Shown: positions 1-12,035 of the stretch, piece after piece
Position numbering within the stretch: the stretch's first letter is position 1
Layout: each line of letters opens with the position of its first letter
NCBI GenBank assembly: GCA_030620095.1
Contig: JAUTXW010002386.1
Coordinates: forward strand, 372,001 to 436,000
DNA: 64,000 nt
From: Kuschelorhynchus macadamiae
Taxonomy: Eukaryota; Arthropoda; Insecta; Coleoptera; Curculionidae
Direction: 5' to 3'
Translations under genes and position numbers: made by a program
The notes under the pieces: model-generated
What the model saw: the letters and a program-made list of their open reading frames with translations, nothing else
The model's database searches: none
What the model was told of the DNA's origin: nothing

Positions 1-3000
1 CTACTGTTGGCAAATTTCCTTAATTTATTTGAGTAAAATTCCTCCAATATTGTACCAATAACATCTAACAAAGCAATAATCTTATAAACTTTAACTCGAC
101 AAAGAATATTGTCCTTAAAAAGTCTGATTGAAACTTCACAAATGTTATTAGTATGGTGACCCCTTGATTCCTCGTTGCGCCATGCCAAACACCATTTCTC
201 TCGAATGTCCCAATAACCTTGAACATACTTGGTCCAATTATCATAACCAAAATTATTTTTATTAAAGGCATCTATCGCATCTTGTATATCAGTTGCATAT
301 AGTATGTCTCTAAAATATTTCATTAGAATTGGACGTTTTTCTTTTGGAATTTCATGTTTGCTATTCCATAGCCAACGCCATACAGCTTGTAAGACATGGA
401 AAATACAAAGTAAAGTTTTACTGGATGGAAATACGGTACTAATTGCTGAAATTTCCGCCAGTGAATTATCTGTTAAAACAATTTTCGGATTAAAATGATT
501 TTCAGCATTATCCTGGACTAACTGAAATCCTTTTTTGTAAGCATCAAATGTTTGCCCTTTAGTAATAATAACAGATAAAGGCACTGCTCCTGCAGCACAT
601 GGAGCCATGATAAATGTTATTGCATGATGTTCGGCATCACATGCACTTGTAGTATCGATGAACACTATTTCATTACATAATTTTAGTTTTAAAGCTCTTT
701 TCATTAGAGGGGTGGTTATTACAACAACAAATGGGTCCTCTTCATATAATATTGAGGTGTCTTTTTCTTTAAACAATGCTTGTTTTTCTTGCAATTTCTA
801 AAAATAAAAAATGTACAGGGTGATTCGTTATAAATGGACTACTCCCTTATCTCGCTTATTTATGGATTTAGAAAAAAAATAAAATACAAAAGTTGCTTAG
901 AATGAGTTACACTTTTAAAATATTATATTTGTAAATTTACAGGGTATGTTACAAAAGTCCAGAAACTGATAACTTTGATATTTTAAATATATACCCCATT
1001 TTTTATTTCATTTTCGGATACTTAAAATTTTAAGCATACCTACTTGATATAGCATACCCTAAATCTAACTTCAACTGTTTTTCCAATATGGCAACCTAAA
1101 AAATTATATTTTGTCGTCTTTAAACTGCTGTTTCTGAAAAACAGTTTTTCACATCGCAAAACAATTTTCACTTTCCTGTCTTAGTTTTTTATAAGCTTTT
1201 TAATGGCACCTATTTCAAAAAATTCTAAAATGTTACTTTTTTATATAAACTAAAAATTAGTACTATTAAAGAGCGTATAAAAAACTAAGATATAATAGTA
1301 AAAGTCGTTTTGCGCTGTAAAAACCGTTTTCCAGTACAGCACTTTAAAGATGCCATAATATAATTTTTCAGGCCGCCATATTGGAAAAACAGTTCAAGTT
1401 AGGTATAGGGTATGCTACATCAAGTATGCTTAGAATTTTACGTAGAATCCAAAATTAAATAAAAAATAGAGTACTGTACTTAAAATAACAAAGTTGTCAG
1501 TTGCTGCACTTTTGTGACAACCCTGTATATTTACAAATATAATATTTTAAAAGTTTAACTCATTCCAAGCAACTTTTGTATTTAATTTTTGTTTCTAAAT
1601 CCATAAATAAGCGAGATAAGGGGTGTCTATTTAAAACGAATCACCCTGTACAGTGGATATGGAAGCTTCATGAAATCGAAAAATGCCTACAATTTTTATT
1701 ATTGATTAAAATAACATGCAAAGTTGCTATCAGGTGCGAAATCTAACAGTAACATTAACAAAAATGTTTTTAAAATCAAGGTATTTTATCATAACGTAGC
1801 TAAATGTATCTACTTGTAACAAAATTTTAGTGCTTTAAATTTAATTACCCTTGTTCCAAACCACTACAACAGTCATCACCCAAAGAGTCACCCAACTAAA
1901 GATCCTTATACATATACCCAAGACTCACAAAAATATAATTAAAAACATAATTGAAATTTGCAAAATATCAATCTTGTTAAAAAAATATTTAATAATTGCC
2001 CCACTTAATTATTGTGTATCTATCTTATAACTCGTAACGTAACAATAATTATTGAGGTGATATTTTTAGTACCCCTAAAGTGCTGAATATTTTTATTCAA
2101 TGAAAATATTTAGTATAAACTACAGGGTATGCTAAAATACAAACAATTGAAAATCGCCATTTTACTCGCTTTAATCGATTACAGTGGTAAAACAGTTAAA
2201 GATAGGAAAAAATTAATTCCACTTTTCTATCTACCTGTATCATTTGGCTTCCTGTTCTGGGACCTAAATTTATGGTTCGCCATTGATGGTACCAATTTTG
2301 TACAGTTCTGTAAGTAGGAGTGTGCGATCCACTTGCTAAGTGCAAATTTATGTTCTCATCACAGTCAAAAAGTTTTTCATGATAATTAATGGCTTCGGTG
2401 ATTGTCATTCTATCATTAAAATAGTCAAAAAATGTGTCTTTAAGTTTTTGACTACCTTGTAGAAATCTTAAAGTTTCAGCTGTCATAAGTGAATAATTGT
2501 GATTATTGTCTAATGTAATTACACCATGCAACCCTTGCTAAAAAAATCATGAAAAAAAACATTACCATAATATAAATAGCTAGTGTAAGTATACCTAGTT
2601 AAGTTTAAAATCTAATAAAATGTATTCACTGGTCATACCTTAATATAAGGATCACTATTTCGTGTCCTTTTTGTGTTAAGCTTAACAGTCAGTTGAATAT
2701 TGGCAGAACAGTATGAGTTTTTTGATAAGCCTTTCTTGTTTTCATTTCTTTTGACTTTCATAAAGCCACTATGATGGCATAGAAATTTCTTTCTGAAATG
2801 GAAGAAATCATACTTGTTTACCACACACGTACACACTTCAAACCAATCTTTCAGAGATACCCTGTATTAGATATTTGGTCAATGTGAAGGTCAATAAAAC
2901 AAAATATAATAATATTTCAGATACTTACGAACACACAATTTTTTCACCATGAGGGATTGAACGTCTAACGTTCCATTGTGTAAAGGAATTTTTCCCATAA

Positions 3001-3158
3001 TCAGAGACCCATTGATTAATATCGTCCATGTTTTTCAAAGAAGAACGAATTTTGAAAATATTTCCTTCATTTGAACAAACAATGTTGGTGAAACTACTGG
3101 GCAACGAATTAAAACAGTCGTATTTATTATCATTTTTAATGATTTGAGTCTCCATCAT
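1..3158 (-). CDS. MULE-type DDE transposase, 4 exons, 3' end outside window
   Basis: I read four exons on the minus strand: 3158-2931, 2861-2639, 2537-2235 and 797-1 (running off the window). Each junction has GT/AG sites and keeps the frame. Exon 1 starts at a double Met (3158). Exon 2 has a Cys/His-rich stretch (FLCHHSGF) typical of the FLYWCH/zinc-finger N-terminus of these proteins. Exon 4 carries the MULE-like transposase core: FIDTTSACDAEHHAI (first catalytic Asp), IVLTDNS (second Asp), an LCIFHVLQAVWRWL helix, then W-x-R-x-E-x-RGHHTNN. This fits the MULE transposase fold (RNase-H-like DDE) that cuts and joins DNA in the nucleus. I see no stop in the exons, so it may be intact, but the C-terminus is missing from the window. 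It could also be a domesticated MULE-derived gene. Confidence 0.65.
812..1652. mobile_element. Palindromic miniature inverted-repeat element (CAGGGTG family)
   Basis: The left end (TA CAGGGTGATTCGTT) and right end (AACGAATCACCCTG TA) are inverted copies flanked by TA. The inverted similarity continues deep inside: CTTATCTCGCTTATTTATGG near 847 matches the reverse complement near 1600, and the block around 1040-1100 mirrors that around 1372-1435. The whole ~840 bp should fold as one long hairpin. It has no coding potential, so it would depend on a transposase supplied elsewhere. It sits in the third intron of the MULE gene. The TA flanks suggest a Tc1/mariner-type source. Confidence 0.75.
1653..2234. 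other. Intron remainder, no feature seen
   Basis: This AT-rich stretch lies between the palindromic element and the donor site of MULE exon 3 (2234). I see no gene, repeat boundary or RNA motif in it. Confidence 0.4.
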
Positions 3159-3353
3159 ATTCCAAACTTTCCAAAACAGAATAAAAAATAAATTTGTAAT
3201 AAATTGTAATTCGCACAACAAACAACAAACTGAAAACATTCAAGATCAAAACACAACCCACTTTTAAGGCCTAGTCTTCGCAGCGGTAAAAAGGCGATAT
3301 AATGCCACACAGGATGCGACATTTTCTTACAATCGGTTGTGCTTGTGTTTCCA

Positions 3354-5719
3354 ATGTCTAGCTCTGACGAGGAGCAAATTCTTCTTCTCTTTGCTCTACG
3401 AAAAAAGAAAAGGAATAAGCGTTGGTGGGTACATCCCATCAATAAAAAGAGAGAACAATTTGGTGAATACCACCGTCTCTGTATTGAATTACAGTCTCAT
3501 GAAGATAGATTTTTTCAATATTTCCGAATGTCGAGGTTGTGTTTTGAAGAATTACATGACGTTTTAAAGCCAAATATTACTAAGTGCACCACTAACTGGA
3601 GAACACCAATTCATACAAGAGAAAGATTAGCTATTTGTTTGAGGTAAGTAAGACACTTATGAATGTGAAATATACAAATACACTTTAATTAGCATATTAA
3701 TATAAGTACAAATATTTACATTGTTTAAATTTAATTAAAAGGACGAAGAAACGTGAAAATCAACATTGCAATTCAAATGTTTAAAAAAATAACTAGTAAG
3801 TTTATTTATAATCTATGTTAAATTCAGATAATTAGTATTTTCGGAATTTTGAATCATGTCGCTTGCTCCTTCATAAACATCCCTTGCTGAAAATCCTGAA
3901 AAAAGATTTGATTGGCGTGACGATCTTTCGCTATATATTTGTAATCGAGTATTGGGGTCCAAATGTGGTGAATATGGACGCGATGTCTCAGAATCGATGT
4001 GCTCCAAATAATGTGAGGAATTGATTGAAGAATCACGGGCATATTGTCCCTTTGGATGCTGGGGGAAATGTGAAGAATTTGCCGAAGAAGCTCGAGAATC
4101 TGATGTTAATGCCTCTAGCGCTGGTGGCGATTGCGCTTCTAGCTCTTTAATTTCAGTTTCTGCAAATAATGTAGCAAGGTTTAACTTCAATTTGGCCTGA
4201 TTCAATGGACTGAATTTTTTAAAGGTCGCAGCATAGCTCAAAAATAAATGATCAACACCATCAATAACCTCTTTGCTTCTTTTGTTTGACAAGAAGTCAA
4301 TTACTTTGTCGACATCATCTGGGCTGTTTTCCGTTGATGGGCGACTGCGGGACTTTCTTTTTTCTTTTGATCGAGCTGGTGTTTGTAAAGGTGTTGAACA
4401 TCGTTCTGTAGATGCATTTCTTTCTTGGGTCGTATCGTCAGACGTCAACAAATTATCTGCTTCAGAGAACTGACTGTCTTCAGTTTCTGTTAACCTTTCT
4501 GTAGGTACATTGCTACTGTGCGAACGTGGTTTAAGTGTGTAATCCAAAAATTCCATGTGGGTACTCCAAGGCCACTTATGGTACTTCTTGGCCTGACCGG
4601 TTTCACCCCGTGTGAACTTCTTGTATCTCATATACGAATCACGTAAATTCTTCCATTTTTGTTTTGCTGATTCGGCTGAAACAGAAATATATCAATTAGA
4701 TAAAGTAATTAGATCCCTTTCACTTTAAGTTATTATATTTAATTTAAGTTTTATATTTGAAACAGTAGAAGTTAATTAATGTCATCGTTTAAACAACACA
4801 TTCACTTCATACATACACTCTACTCAACTATACATTTTTCTTTTTCAGATATTTGGCGACCGGCGACTGCCATCAGACTATCGCTTTTTCTTATCGAGTA
4901 GGACGATCAACTGTATCCAAAATTGTAAGAAATGTCTGTCAAGAAATCTGGAAAACACTACAGCCAAAGTATTTGCCAACACCCAATAGAGAAATGTGGT
5001 TACAATCTGTTGAGGATTTCTTGGAATTGTGGGACTTCCCGAACTGCCTTGGAAGTATAGACGGAAAACATATTAGGCTAAAATGTCCTCGTCGTAGTGG
5101 CTCAGCTTATTTTTGTTACAAAAATTATTTCTCTATAGTTCTCCTTGCTATTGTAGACCCACATTACAAGTTTATGGTAGTGGATATTGGCAATTATGGC
5201 CGTCACAGTGATAGCGCTATCTTTCAAGATTCAGCTTTCTATCAACAGTATATTGATAATAAAACTATTTTACCACCAAAACCACTTCCAGGAAGAGACG
5301 ATCCAGTACCACATGTATTTGTAGGTGACGAAGGATTTGCACTGGAAACTTTTTTGATGAGACCGTACCCGAAAACCGGGGTTATTAATAATGCAAGAAG
5401 AAAAAAATTTAATTCACAGCTCAGCCGAGCGCGTCGTGTATTCGAAAATGCATTCGGCATATTGGCTATGAAGTGGCGAGTTTTCTTGAGAGCTATAGAA
5501 ACAGATGCTGGAACGGCTGACTGGATTATAAAAGCAGCATGCTGCCTGCACAATTATATTATAACAAAAAATAACACTAGAGAATATGCAGCTATGGAAA
5601 CAGAACAACAAGATGAACCAATACGAGCACTACTAAACACAAGACCGACCAACAGAAGATCGAATACTGCTGCGTTTGAGGTACGAGAAAAATTTGCCGA
5701 TTACTTCAGCAGTTTATAA
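3354..5719 (+). CDS. PIF/Harbinger transposase (DDE_Tnp_4), 2 exons
   Basis: Exon 1 is 3354-3643 (donor GAG|GTAAGT) and exon 2 is 4849-5719 (acceptor TTTTTCAG|AT). They join in frame to give about 386 residues, normal for the family. The start is the ATG of MSSSDEEQ. The N-terminus has the basic RKKKRNKRWWVHPI motif usual in insect Harbinger transposases. Exon 2 has a helix-turn-helix-like segment and the nuclease core: GSIDGKHI (Asp), FVGDEGF (Asp) and VFENAFGIL (Glu). No stop or frameshift is visible, so the protein may be functional. It should act with the MADF protein encoded on the other strand, which carries it to DNA. The intron contains the second exon of that partner gene. Confidence 0.9.
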
Positions 5720-5937
5720 ACTATATTTATTTATTTTATTTTAATATTATGTTATTTTTTAATTTATAAATAAATGTACACAAATAAAATGTACTTACCC
5801 GTCATGTTTAGAGTTTCTGCTATTTCCTTCCATGCCTCACTTTTCTTCAAAATGTTCTTATAATTTTTATGTGTTGTGTCGTACAAAAACACATAGCTTC
5901 TCACTGTCTCTATAAATATTTCAGTATTTTCCGACAT
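3813..5937 (-). CDS. MADF (Myb/SANT-like) accessory protein of Harbinger, 2 exons
   Basis: Exon 1 is 5937-5799 (donor G|GTAAGTAC) and exon 2 is 4675-3813 (acceptor TTTCAG|CC). They join in frame to about 333 residues. The N-terminus (MSENTEIFIETVRSYVFLYD... followed by ESAKQKWKNLRDSYMRYKK) is a MADF domain split by the intron, with the W-x-x-I, KKSEAW and KWKNLRD-Y positions expected. The middle is low-complexity, and the C-terminal part has a BESS-like helix (DHLFLSYAATFKKFSPLNQAKLK). In the family this partner binds the subterminal DNA and imports the transposase into the nucleus. The transposase exon 2 lies inside this gene's intron, antisense to it. Confidence 0.8.
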
Positions 5938-6137
5938 GACGTATATACGCGCGAAATTCTGTAAATTAGTACAAGTGTATCGCATGTCGTCGCGATCTAA
6001 ACTGGCCCGCCGCGATGGACCGCTTTCAGTGTGACCAACCTAATACATTTCTGTGTAATATAAAATTATCGTTATCCCGCTGCGGTCCAATATCGCTGCC
6101 CGCCGCGACAGACCGCGTTTTGTGTGACTAAGCCTTA

Positions 6138-7040
6138 AGCACGGCCGGCAGTTTAAGGTTAAGCAAACGAATGTCAAAGTATGGACGGATCTATTTTCAG
6201 GCGACAGGGAAGGTAGGTCGTGAAGTAATAACCAATAAGAAAACGCGTTTTTGATAGGTAACCGTAGGACGGTAAGGAATGTTTATATGCGTACCGGGGT
6301 CATCAAGTATGAATAGTTTTACTCAGGCGTTATTTTTTATTACAGGGGATGTTTGATAAGAAATACATTATAGGCTAATAGCTTTTAAATACTCACTATT
6401 ATCTTGCTCTTAATGTTTGTAGTTCTATATTAATTTTTTCATAATTTATTTCTAATGTCGCTGTAATGTGTGAATTTTTTAATTTAATTTTTTTTTCTGT
6501 CTGTTTCTGACCGACTCTTGTGAGGTGCTGGGTTATTTAAAACTGTTAAACACGAGAAATACATATTTTAAAAAATTGTAAATATCTTTTATGCGAAGAT
6601 CGTTCACTCCACAACATACATGTCCTTATAAAGTAATTTCGGGAAAAACATGAAAAACATTCTACCCGTAGAACCTTGAAATTAAAATTAACGTTGTGAA
6701 ATGTAGTAAAGGATAAAATGACATTAATATTACACATATCAATAGTTAATAAATAATTATACGCAGAAAACTTGAAAAAATAATTGAACATGTTTTATTT
6801 TGTCTGAATGCAGGATGTTTCAAATGCTGCTAATCTAATAATGCTAGAGACTACTCTGAAACTAGAAATACGGCAAATTTATTACTTGTAAAAATTATAA
6901 GAAAAAAAAACGTTGGTATGTATACAACAGATTATAAATTATTTGTTCTACAACTTTACTAAGATAGGACTATGGTTTTGATGGAAATAGAAAGGAAAAT
7001 CAGTCAAATCAAAAGCGTGTTTAAAAAAATACATATAATC
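6138..7040. other. Non-coding spacer, nothing recognised
   Basis: This is AT-rich sequence between the Harbinger end and the P-element gene. Short open frames here have no recognisable motif. It may hold the 3' terminus of the P-element, but I could not find a matching terminal repeat. Confidence 0.35.
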
Positions 7041-10000
7041 TTACAAATTTTGTAGTATTTTAAGTTTCTGGTTTCCTTTGTCGCCTGATTTGCATTTTAA
7101 TTCTCTATTTGCGAATTTTAGATTATAATAAATTCGCACTCTAGCGTATAGTGCTAAAAAATACTTTATTGGAAAGTCTGGGCATGGATGACGGAAGAAC
7201 GTTATTTTAGAAAATTGCTCATTCAGTTTACATCCTACATTATTTTGCACGCAGTAGGTATTAAACTGAGAAATGAAAACGTCTTCCAAAGATTGTAAAA
7301 AATCTAAAAATGTTTTTGGGGGTACTGTTAAACCACCAAATAAATTTTTCTTGCCTTCGTATGCCTTTCGTTCACAAAACTGTGTAGAGCTATCACTCTG
7401 AGAAGAATTACAATAATTCTGGCAAGTATCACAAGAATGTTTTAAAAGACATTTCTTTAAAAAGTATCCACCAACATAAACTAGAACATTGCCTTCTTCA
7501 GTTGCCAAATTTTGATAATCGTTACTTTCAACCCTTAGAATCGATTGAACATTTATTTCTTGTTTTTCCTGTAAAAACTTTCCCTTTTTTAAAAGATCAG
7601 GGGTAATAGCCAACAAAATATCAGAAGCATCCTCTAATGTATTACCACCTTCAGTCGGATCAAAAGATTTTAAGGCAAACATTTTTTTGAAAGCTCTGCA
7701 GAACTGAATTGGTGTTGGATTTCTAGCATTTCCACAAGCATTTCTGATTTGACCGAAGTAATTTTCAAGGCAGTCTTGATTCAAGTGTCGAGTTAACAAA
7801 AATCGGTAATTCTTTTTATGTAATATTTTCCATAACCCTAAAACTGAAGAAATGGTTAGCTTCCATCCATATATAAACTTGAGAGTATTAGTCACATTTT
7901 TGTCATTTCTATCTACAACTTTCAAATTTGAAAAAAGTTCTGTCATTTTATTTAAAAATTCAGTTTGCTCTGAAGTACCCATAAAAGCCTGATAAGTTTC
8001 CAAGTTACCCGAATTTAACAAATCAAATAATTTGTTAATTTTTTCAATAAAATTTGCAGTTTCTCTAGCCTCTTCTGGTATTTTTTTAAAGTCTATATAG
8101 GTTTGCATAGCAACTGAAACGGAATGACTGAATACTTGAGCTGCTAGTTTAACCTTCATTTTTTTTAAAGTTATTTGGATTGAGGTGTTCATCTGTAAGC
8201 CTAGGTGCCAACCTGTACTGCTTAACCTTATCAAGATTATACATGCTCTCTAAAAAGTATTTATCCGTTGACCCTTTTTCTAGGATAAATCTATATGAAA
8301 AAAAGTTATTCCTCAAAGACTTGAGCAAATGTGGAACGTCAAATAAATAAAATATTGGTGATTCGTCAACGTAAAAATATGGGTTTTCAGAACTCAGTTT
8401 AAGGGAACGTTTCACCAGTTTATAAAAGTTTGGCCCTTGATCGGATGTTACCGCCCAAACATTAAGACCTACCGATTTAAGCTTTCGAATCGACTCGAAT
8501 ATTATTTCTTTTAAATCATCGATGCTTGTGGAATTTTTCGTAAAAAAGTACGCGACAGGTATTTTCCAGTTTTGCAATATTCCTCTGACCATTACCACCA
8601 ATGCACTGGTAGCAATGTTAGTGGACCTTTTACTGTGTAGATCTTCAAATCCAATTATATTATCTCTGGTAATATTATAAAACAGATTTGATTTAATTGA
8701 CATCTCGTCAATACACAAAATACAATCTTTAGCCTTTTCGAACATTACTGACACTTTCAACTCGATAATTTTAAAAAGAAACTCATTGAATCCTGAACAA
8801 ATTTTCCACTTATGTGTAATTCTTTCCAGAGTTGCTTTAGAGGGTAATCTGATAACTTTGGCCAATTTTTTATATGCTTTTGGTTCTAACAAATGCAATG
8901 TCAAGGCAAATTGCTTGAACTCATTGGAGTATCTCGCACCTTTTTTTGATTTATCAAGCAGTAACAATTGGTTCCTAATTAACATGGTAGAGTCATTTGA
9001 ATAATTTTCTTCCAAAAACTTCAATACAGTCGCAAGATCTAAGTCTGACCGACATTTTTTAGAAGACTTAAGGGCATTCTCCATCTCTGTGATTTTCCTT
9101 TTTAGACCCTGTTTTCTTGGCGTATTTTGTGACAAGTGTTGCGGAGTTTGACAAGAAGAATCTAAAATTAATAAAAAAAAGTAGAAAAATATGCATATTT
9201 TCTTGGTGCCTACATGTTTCACGTAAGCGAGTCACTCACAATTACTTCCTCATTCGAAGGAGAAAAATCAAAAACAGCAACTATCTACTTTTTTACGTTA
9301 TTTCCAAATAAGGGGTCCAAAAAACAATTGAACATAAAGAGACAAAAATATAGCACAAACACTTATTTTCAAAAAAATGTTCTACACCTACGTTATAACG
9401 GATACTATTAGTATTTTGCATATGGACAATTCCTATGCATTCAGTTTTGAAATCTCACCTAGACTTTCGACCGAAATGACGCCAACGCTATTGTTTTGAC
9501 ATTTGTTTTAAAATTTTCTAAATATCTGTAAAGATCCTAGCATCCCAAGTTGAAAAATATACCCGTGTATGGAATATCTTCTTTCAATTCGTTTAATAAC
9601 GCATATGCATCTATTGTGTCTTTACAAACATTTGTACTGTGCACCATTTTGTTCCACCGTATCGGATTTGTACTAATCTTTTACTATTCTCTACCTACAC
9701 AACACTTGGTTTTTGGTTGTTTAAATTCGTACCAGTTTATTCCTATATAAAATTTAATTTTTGTGAAAAATTTGAAGTCGTTTCAATAAGACATTATTTA
9801 CGAAAATTTTTTAAATATTTTATTTAAGCGCCATCTTTTGAAGCCATTTTGAAATCAAATCACAATTTTACTATTATACCTTTACAATACAATGCTTGCA
9901 CAACATTTGAAATTAATATAATAAGTAGTTTTTTCAGGCAGATTTTGTTAACATTTTATCAGGACGCCATCCCATCATGAATTCCTACCAAAATGTTACC

Positions 10001-11788
10001 GGTTCATTTCTTTACACCACTTGATTTTTGTATAAAATTTCAGGTAAATGGATTAGTACTTTTTTAGTAATAATTTTTTAACATGTAACTGGGCCGCAAT
10101 TGTATTTCGCCATCTCAAATTTAGACTAAAATTTTACTACTTAGTTAATGTGGTTGTATTACCTACTACTTGATCTTTGTGCAAAATTTGAGGTATATCG
10201 GATAAGTGGTTTTTTAGTAATTTTTTTTAATATTTCACTATACCGCCATTCTGTTTTGCTGTCTTGGATTCATACAAAAATGTTAACAAGTAATTTCTAC
10301 ATAATACTTGATTTTTATACAAAATTTCAGGTAAATTGACTCCTACTTTTTAGTAATAATTTTTTCAAAATTTCACTAGGCCGCCATTGTGTCTCGCCAT
10401 TTTTACCAAAATGATACTGTGCCTGTGGCATCCTTATATGGCCCTCAATTTTTGACCAGTTTTTAATTCTGACTGATAAGTAGTTTTTAAGCTATGCCCC
10501 GTACGTCTGTTTGTGGTTAAAGCAACGGACAGAGAGATCGACTGACTGGCGGAAATAGGAGAAAGTGTTTTTCGGGGTCCAGGAACCCTAAAACGTAAAT
10601 ATCTGCAAAAATCTCGGAGGCTGATTTTGTTCACGATTCCAAGGGAAGTCAACAGATGCAAATAATTGGAGAACTGTGAAGGGTATTCAAAGATATTATG
10701 TGTATATTTTCAATTTTAGGACGGCGTGCTCTTTTCAGATACTTAGAAATATCTTCAAAGTTCAAAATATTAGCGATGACGTGATTCTCGTCACTATCAA
10801 AACTGATATTTCAAAACTCAATGTCTAGAAATTATTCATACATAATATAGTGATAATACCCTTTATAATATAATGATAGGTATGTTAAATTGTTCAAACC
10901 AAATACCACTCATTTTCATTCTTTCTACAACCAAATATTCAAAATCAGGAAACAGTCTTAAGTGGCTTGCTTACGTGGACAATCCTGAATATTCAAGGAA
11001 CAATCAATCACTTATCTTTAAAAAAACATCTTTCTTACTTTCTACGAACGCGAAGTCTGACTTTGCGTGGATGCTTCAGATGTACGAGAAAATCCAATAC
11101 TTTCGGGTGCTATTACTGAAGCTAAAAATTGAAAAATTATTTAACTAGGTACCAATTAACATAGGTGCTAATCATTTAATAGTCACTTTGTAATAAAGTA
11201 TGAAAAAATAAGCATACCTGGCTGAACTATCGTTTGAGTAGAGGCATCCATAAAGGAAAGCTGGGCATCACTTGAGCTAGAAGTATTTGCTCCAATTTTA
11301 GAAATACTAGAGCGCCCAGAAATTTCACCTAAAATAAAAAATTTGATACTATATTTTACAAGTACTGAATAAATATTAAAAACTTACTATTGATTTTTTT
11401 GGAAACTTTTGAGGGAACAGCTGTTTTCAATAAACGCTTTCCTGATGAACTAAAACAGTTATCCTCAAAATGTAAACTACATACTTTCACACGATTGTAC
11501 GATACTTCTGGGGTTAATTTAGCATACTTATGTTCCCCGATGAAACCTAAGCTCTCTTTCCATTTCTGGCAGCTAAAAAATACAAGATTAAAGGTTTTAA
11601 GCCATTTTTCTTATAAATAATTTCTACAATTTTAACCATATAAAAATTACTCCATCTTGTGTATACATATCAAAACCCTCTCACAAATAATACACATACC
11701 TGAGTGGCTCCTTTGGACAAAATGGAAGATTATCTCGGGAACTAATACCGCAGTTATCAACAGAGCAATACGAAACATGTCTAGCCAT
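7041..11788 (-). pseudogene. P-element/THAP9-like transposase, THAP exons plus catalytic exon, one frameshift
   Basis: Inferred exons on the minus strand are 11788-11700, 11572-11388, 11328-11218 and 9161-7041; phases match at every GT/AG junction. Exons 1-2 encode a THAP zinc finger: CSVDNCG, then CQKWKES, then VCSLHFEDNCF (the C2CH ligands and the W-x and HF landmarks). Exon 4 carries the P-transposase body: LPSKATLERITHKW, DCILCIDEMSI, TSDQGPNFY, FYLFDVPHLLKSLRN, then NQDCLENYFGQIR. The reading frame shifts once near 8160 inside an A8 run (minus strand), splitting the body into two overlapping open frames. Without it the protein would be about 830 residues, like THAP9. In the family it binds GTP and excises the element with staggered cuts. 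The slip could be real decay or a base-calling error in the homopolymer. Confidence 0.8.
9162..11217. repeat. P-element intron with degenerate ~140-bp repeat array
   Basis: From about 9590 to 10690 the intron repeats a loose unit built from the same phrases: ...CGCCATyTTG..., TACCAAAATGTTACCAG, CTTGATTTTTGTACAAAATT, AGGTAAATTGG, then AGTAGTTTTTTAGTAATAAT. Copies begin near 9640, 9960, 10150, 10270 and 10400, and the last one runs into an ACAGAGAGATCGACTGACTGG-like tail. The same phrases form a second array at 17.2-19.3 kb. The copies are too diverged to fix a consensus by eye. Confidence 0.55.
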
Positions 11789-12035
11789 CTCAAAAAGACA
11801 ACAGTAACAAAATAAAATAAAATCAGATATTTGTTTTATACGTCACGCAAAAACTCTCTTGGGAATGCCGTGCGACACGAAGTGAAACAGCGAAACCACT
11901 TGCAGAAACTAAATGCTCGTTTAGCGAGCTGCCCGATGGGCGAGGAATCGGAAGGGAAAGGAGGGAAATTTTACGACGACCGCTCGAGTGCGGGGACTTC
12001 TTGAAATCTCTAGACTTTGGTAAAACTGAAGAAAA

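Larger units (their letters stand above)
3264..6137. mobile_element. PIF/Harbinger DNA transposon
   Basis: The ends are imperfect inverted repeats: TTAAGGCCTAGTC at 3264 and GACTAAGCCTTAA near 6126-6138. The superfamily's 3-bp TWA target duplication fits the flanking TTA/TAA, although the palindromic TTAA makes the exact edge ambiguous. Inside are the two genes expected of Harbinger elements, a DDE transposase and a Myb/MADF-type DNA-binding protein. The element sits about 100 bp upstream of the MULE start codon. Confidence 0.8.

Noticed and set aside
16..500. Plus-strand 64-codon frame near 304-498 as a gene
   Set aside because: The minus strand carries the MULE catalytic core over the same bases.
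6546..6791. Minus-strand 81-codon frame
   Set aside because: Phe/Asn-rich product expected by chance in AT-rich DNA; no motif, splice context or homologue known to me.
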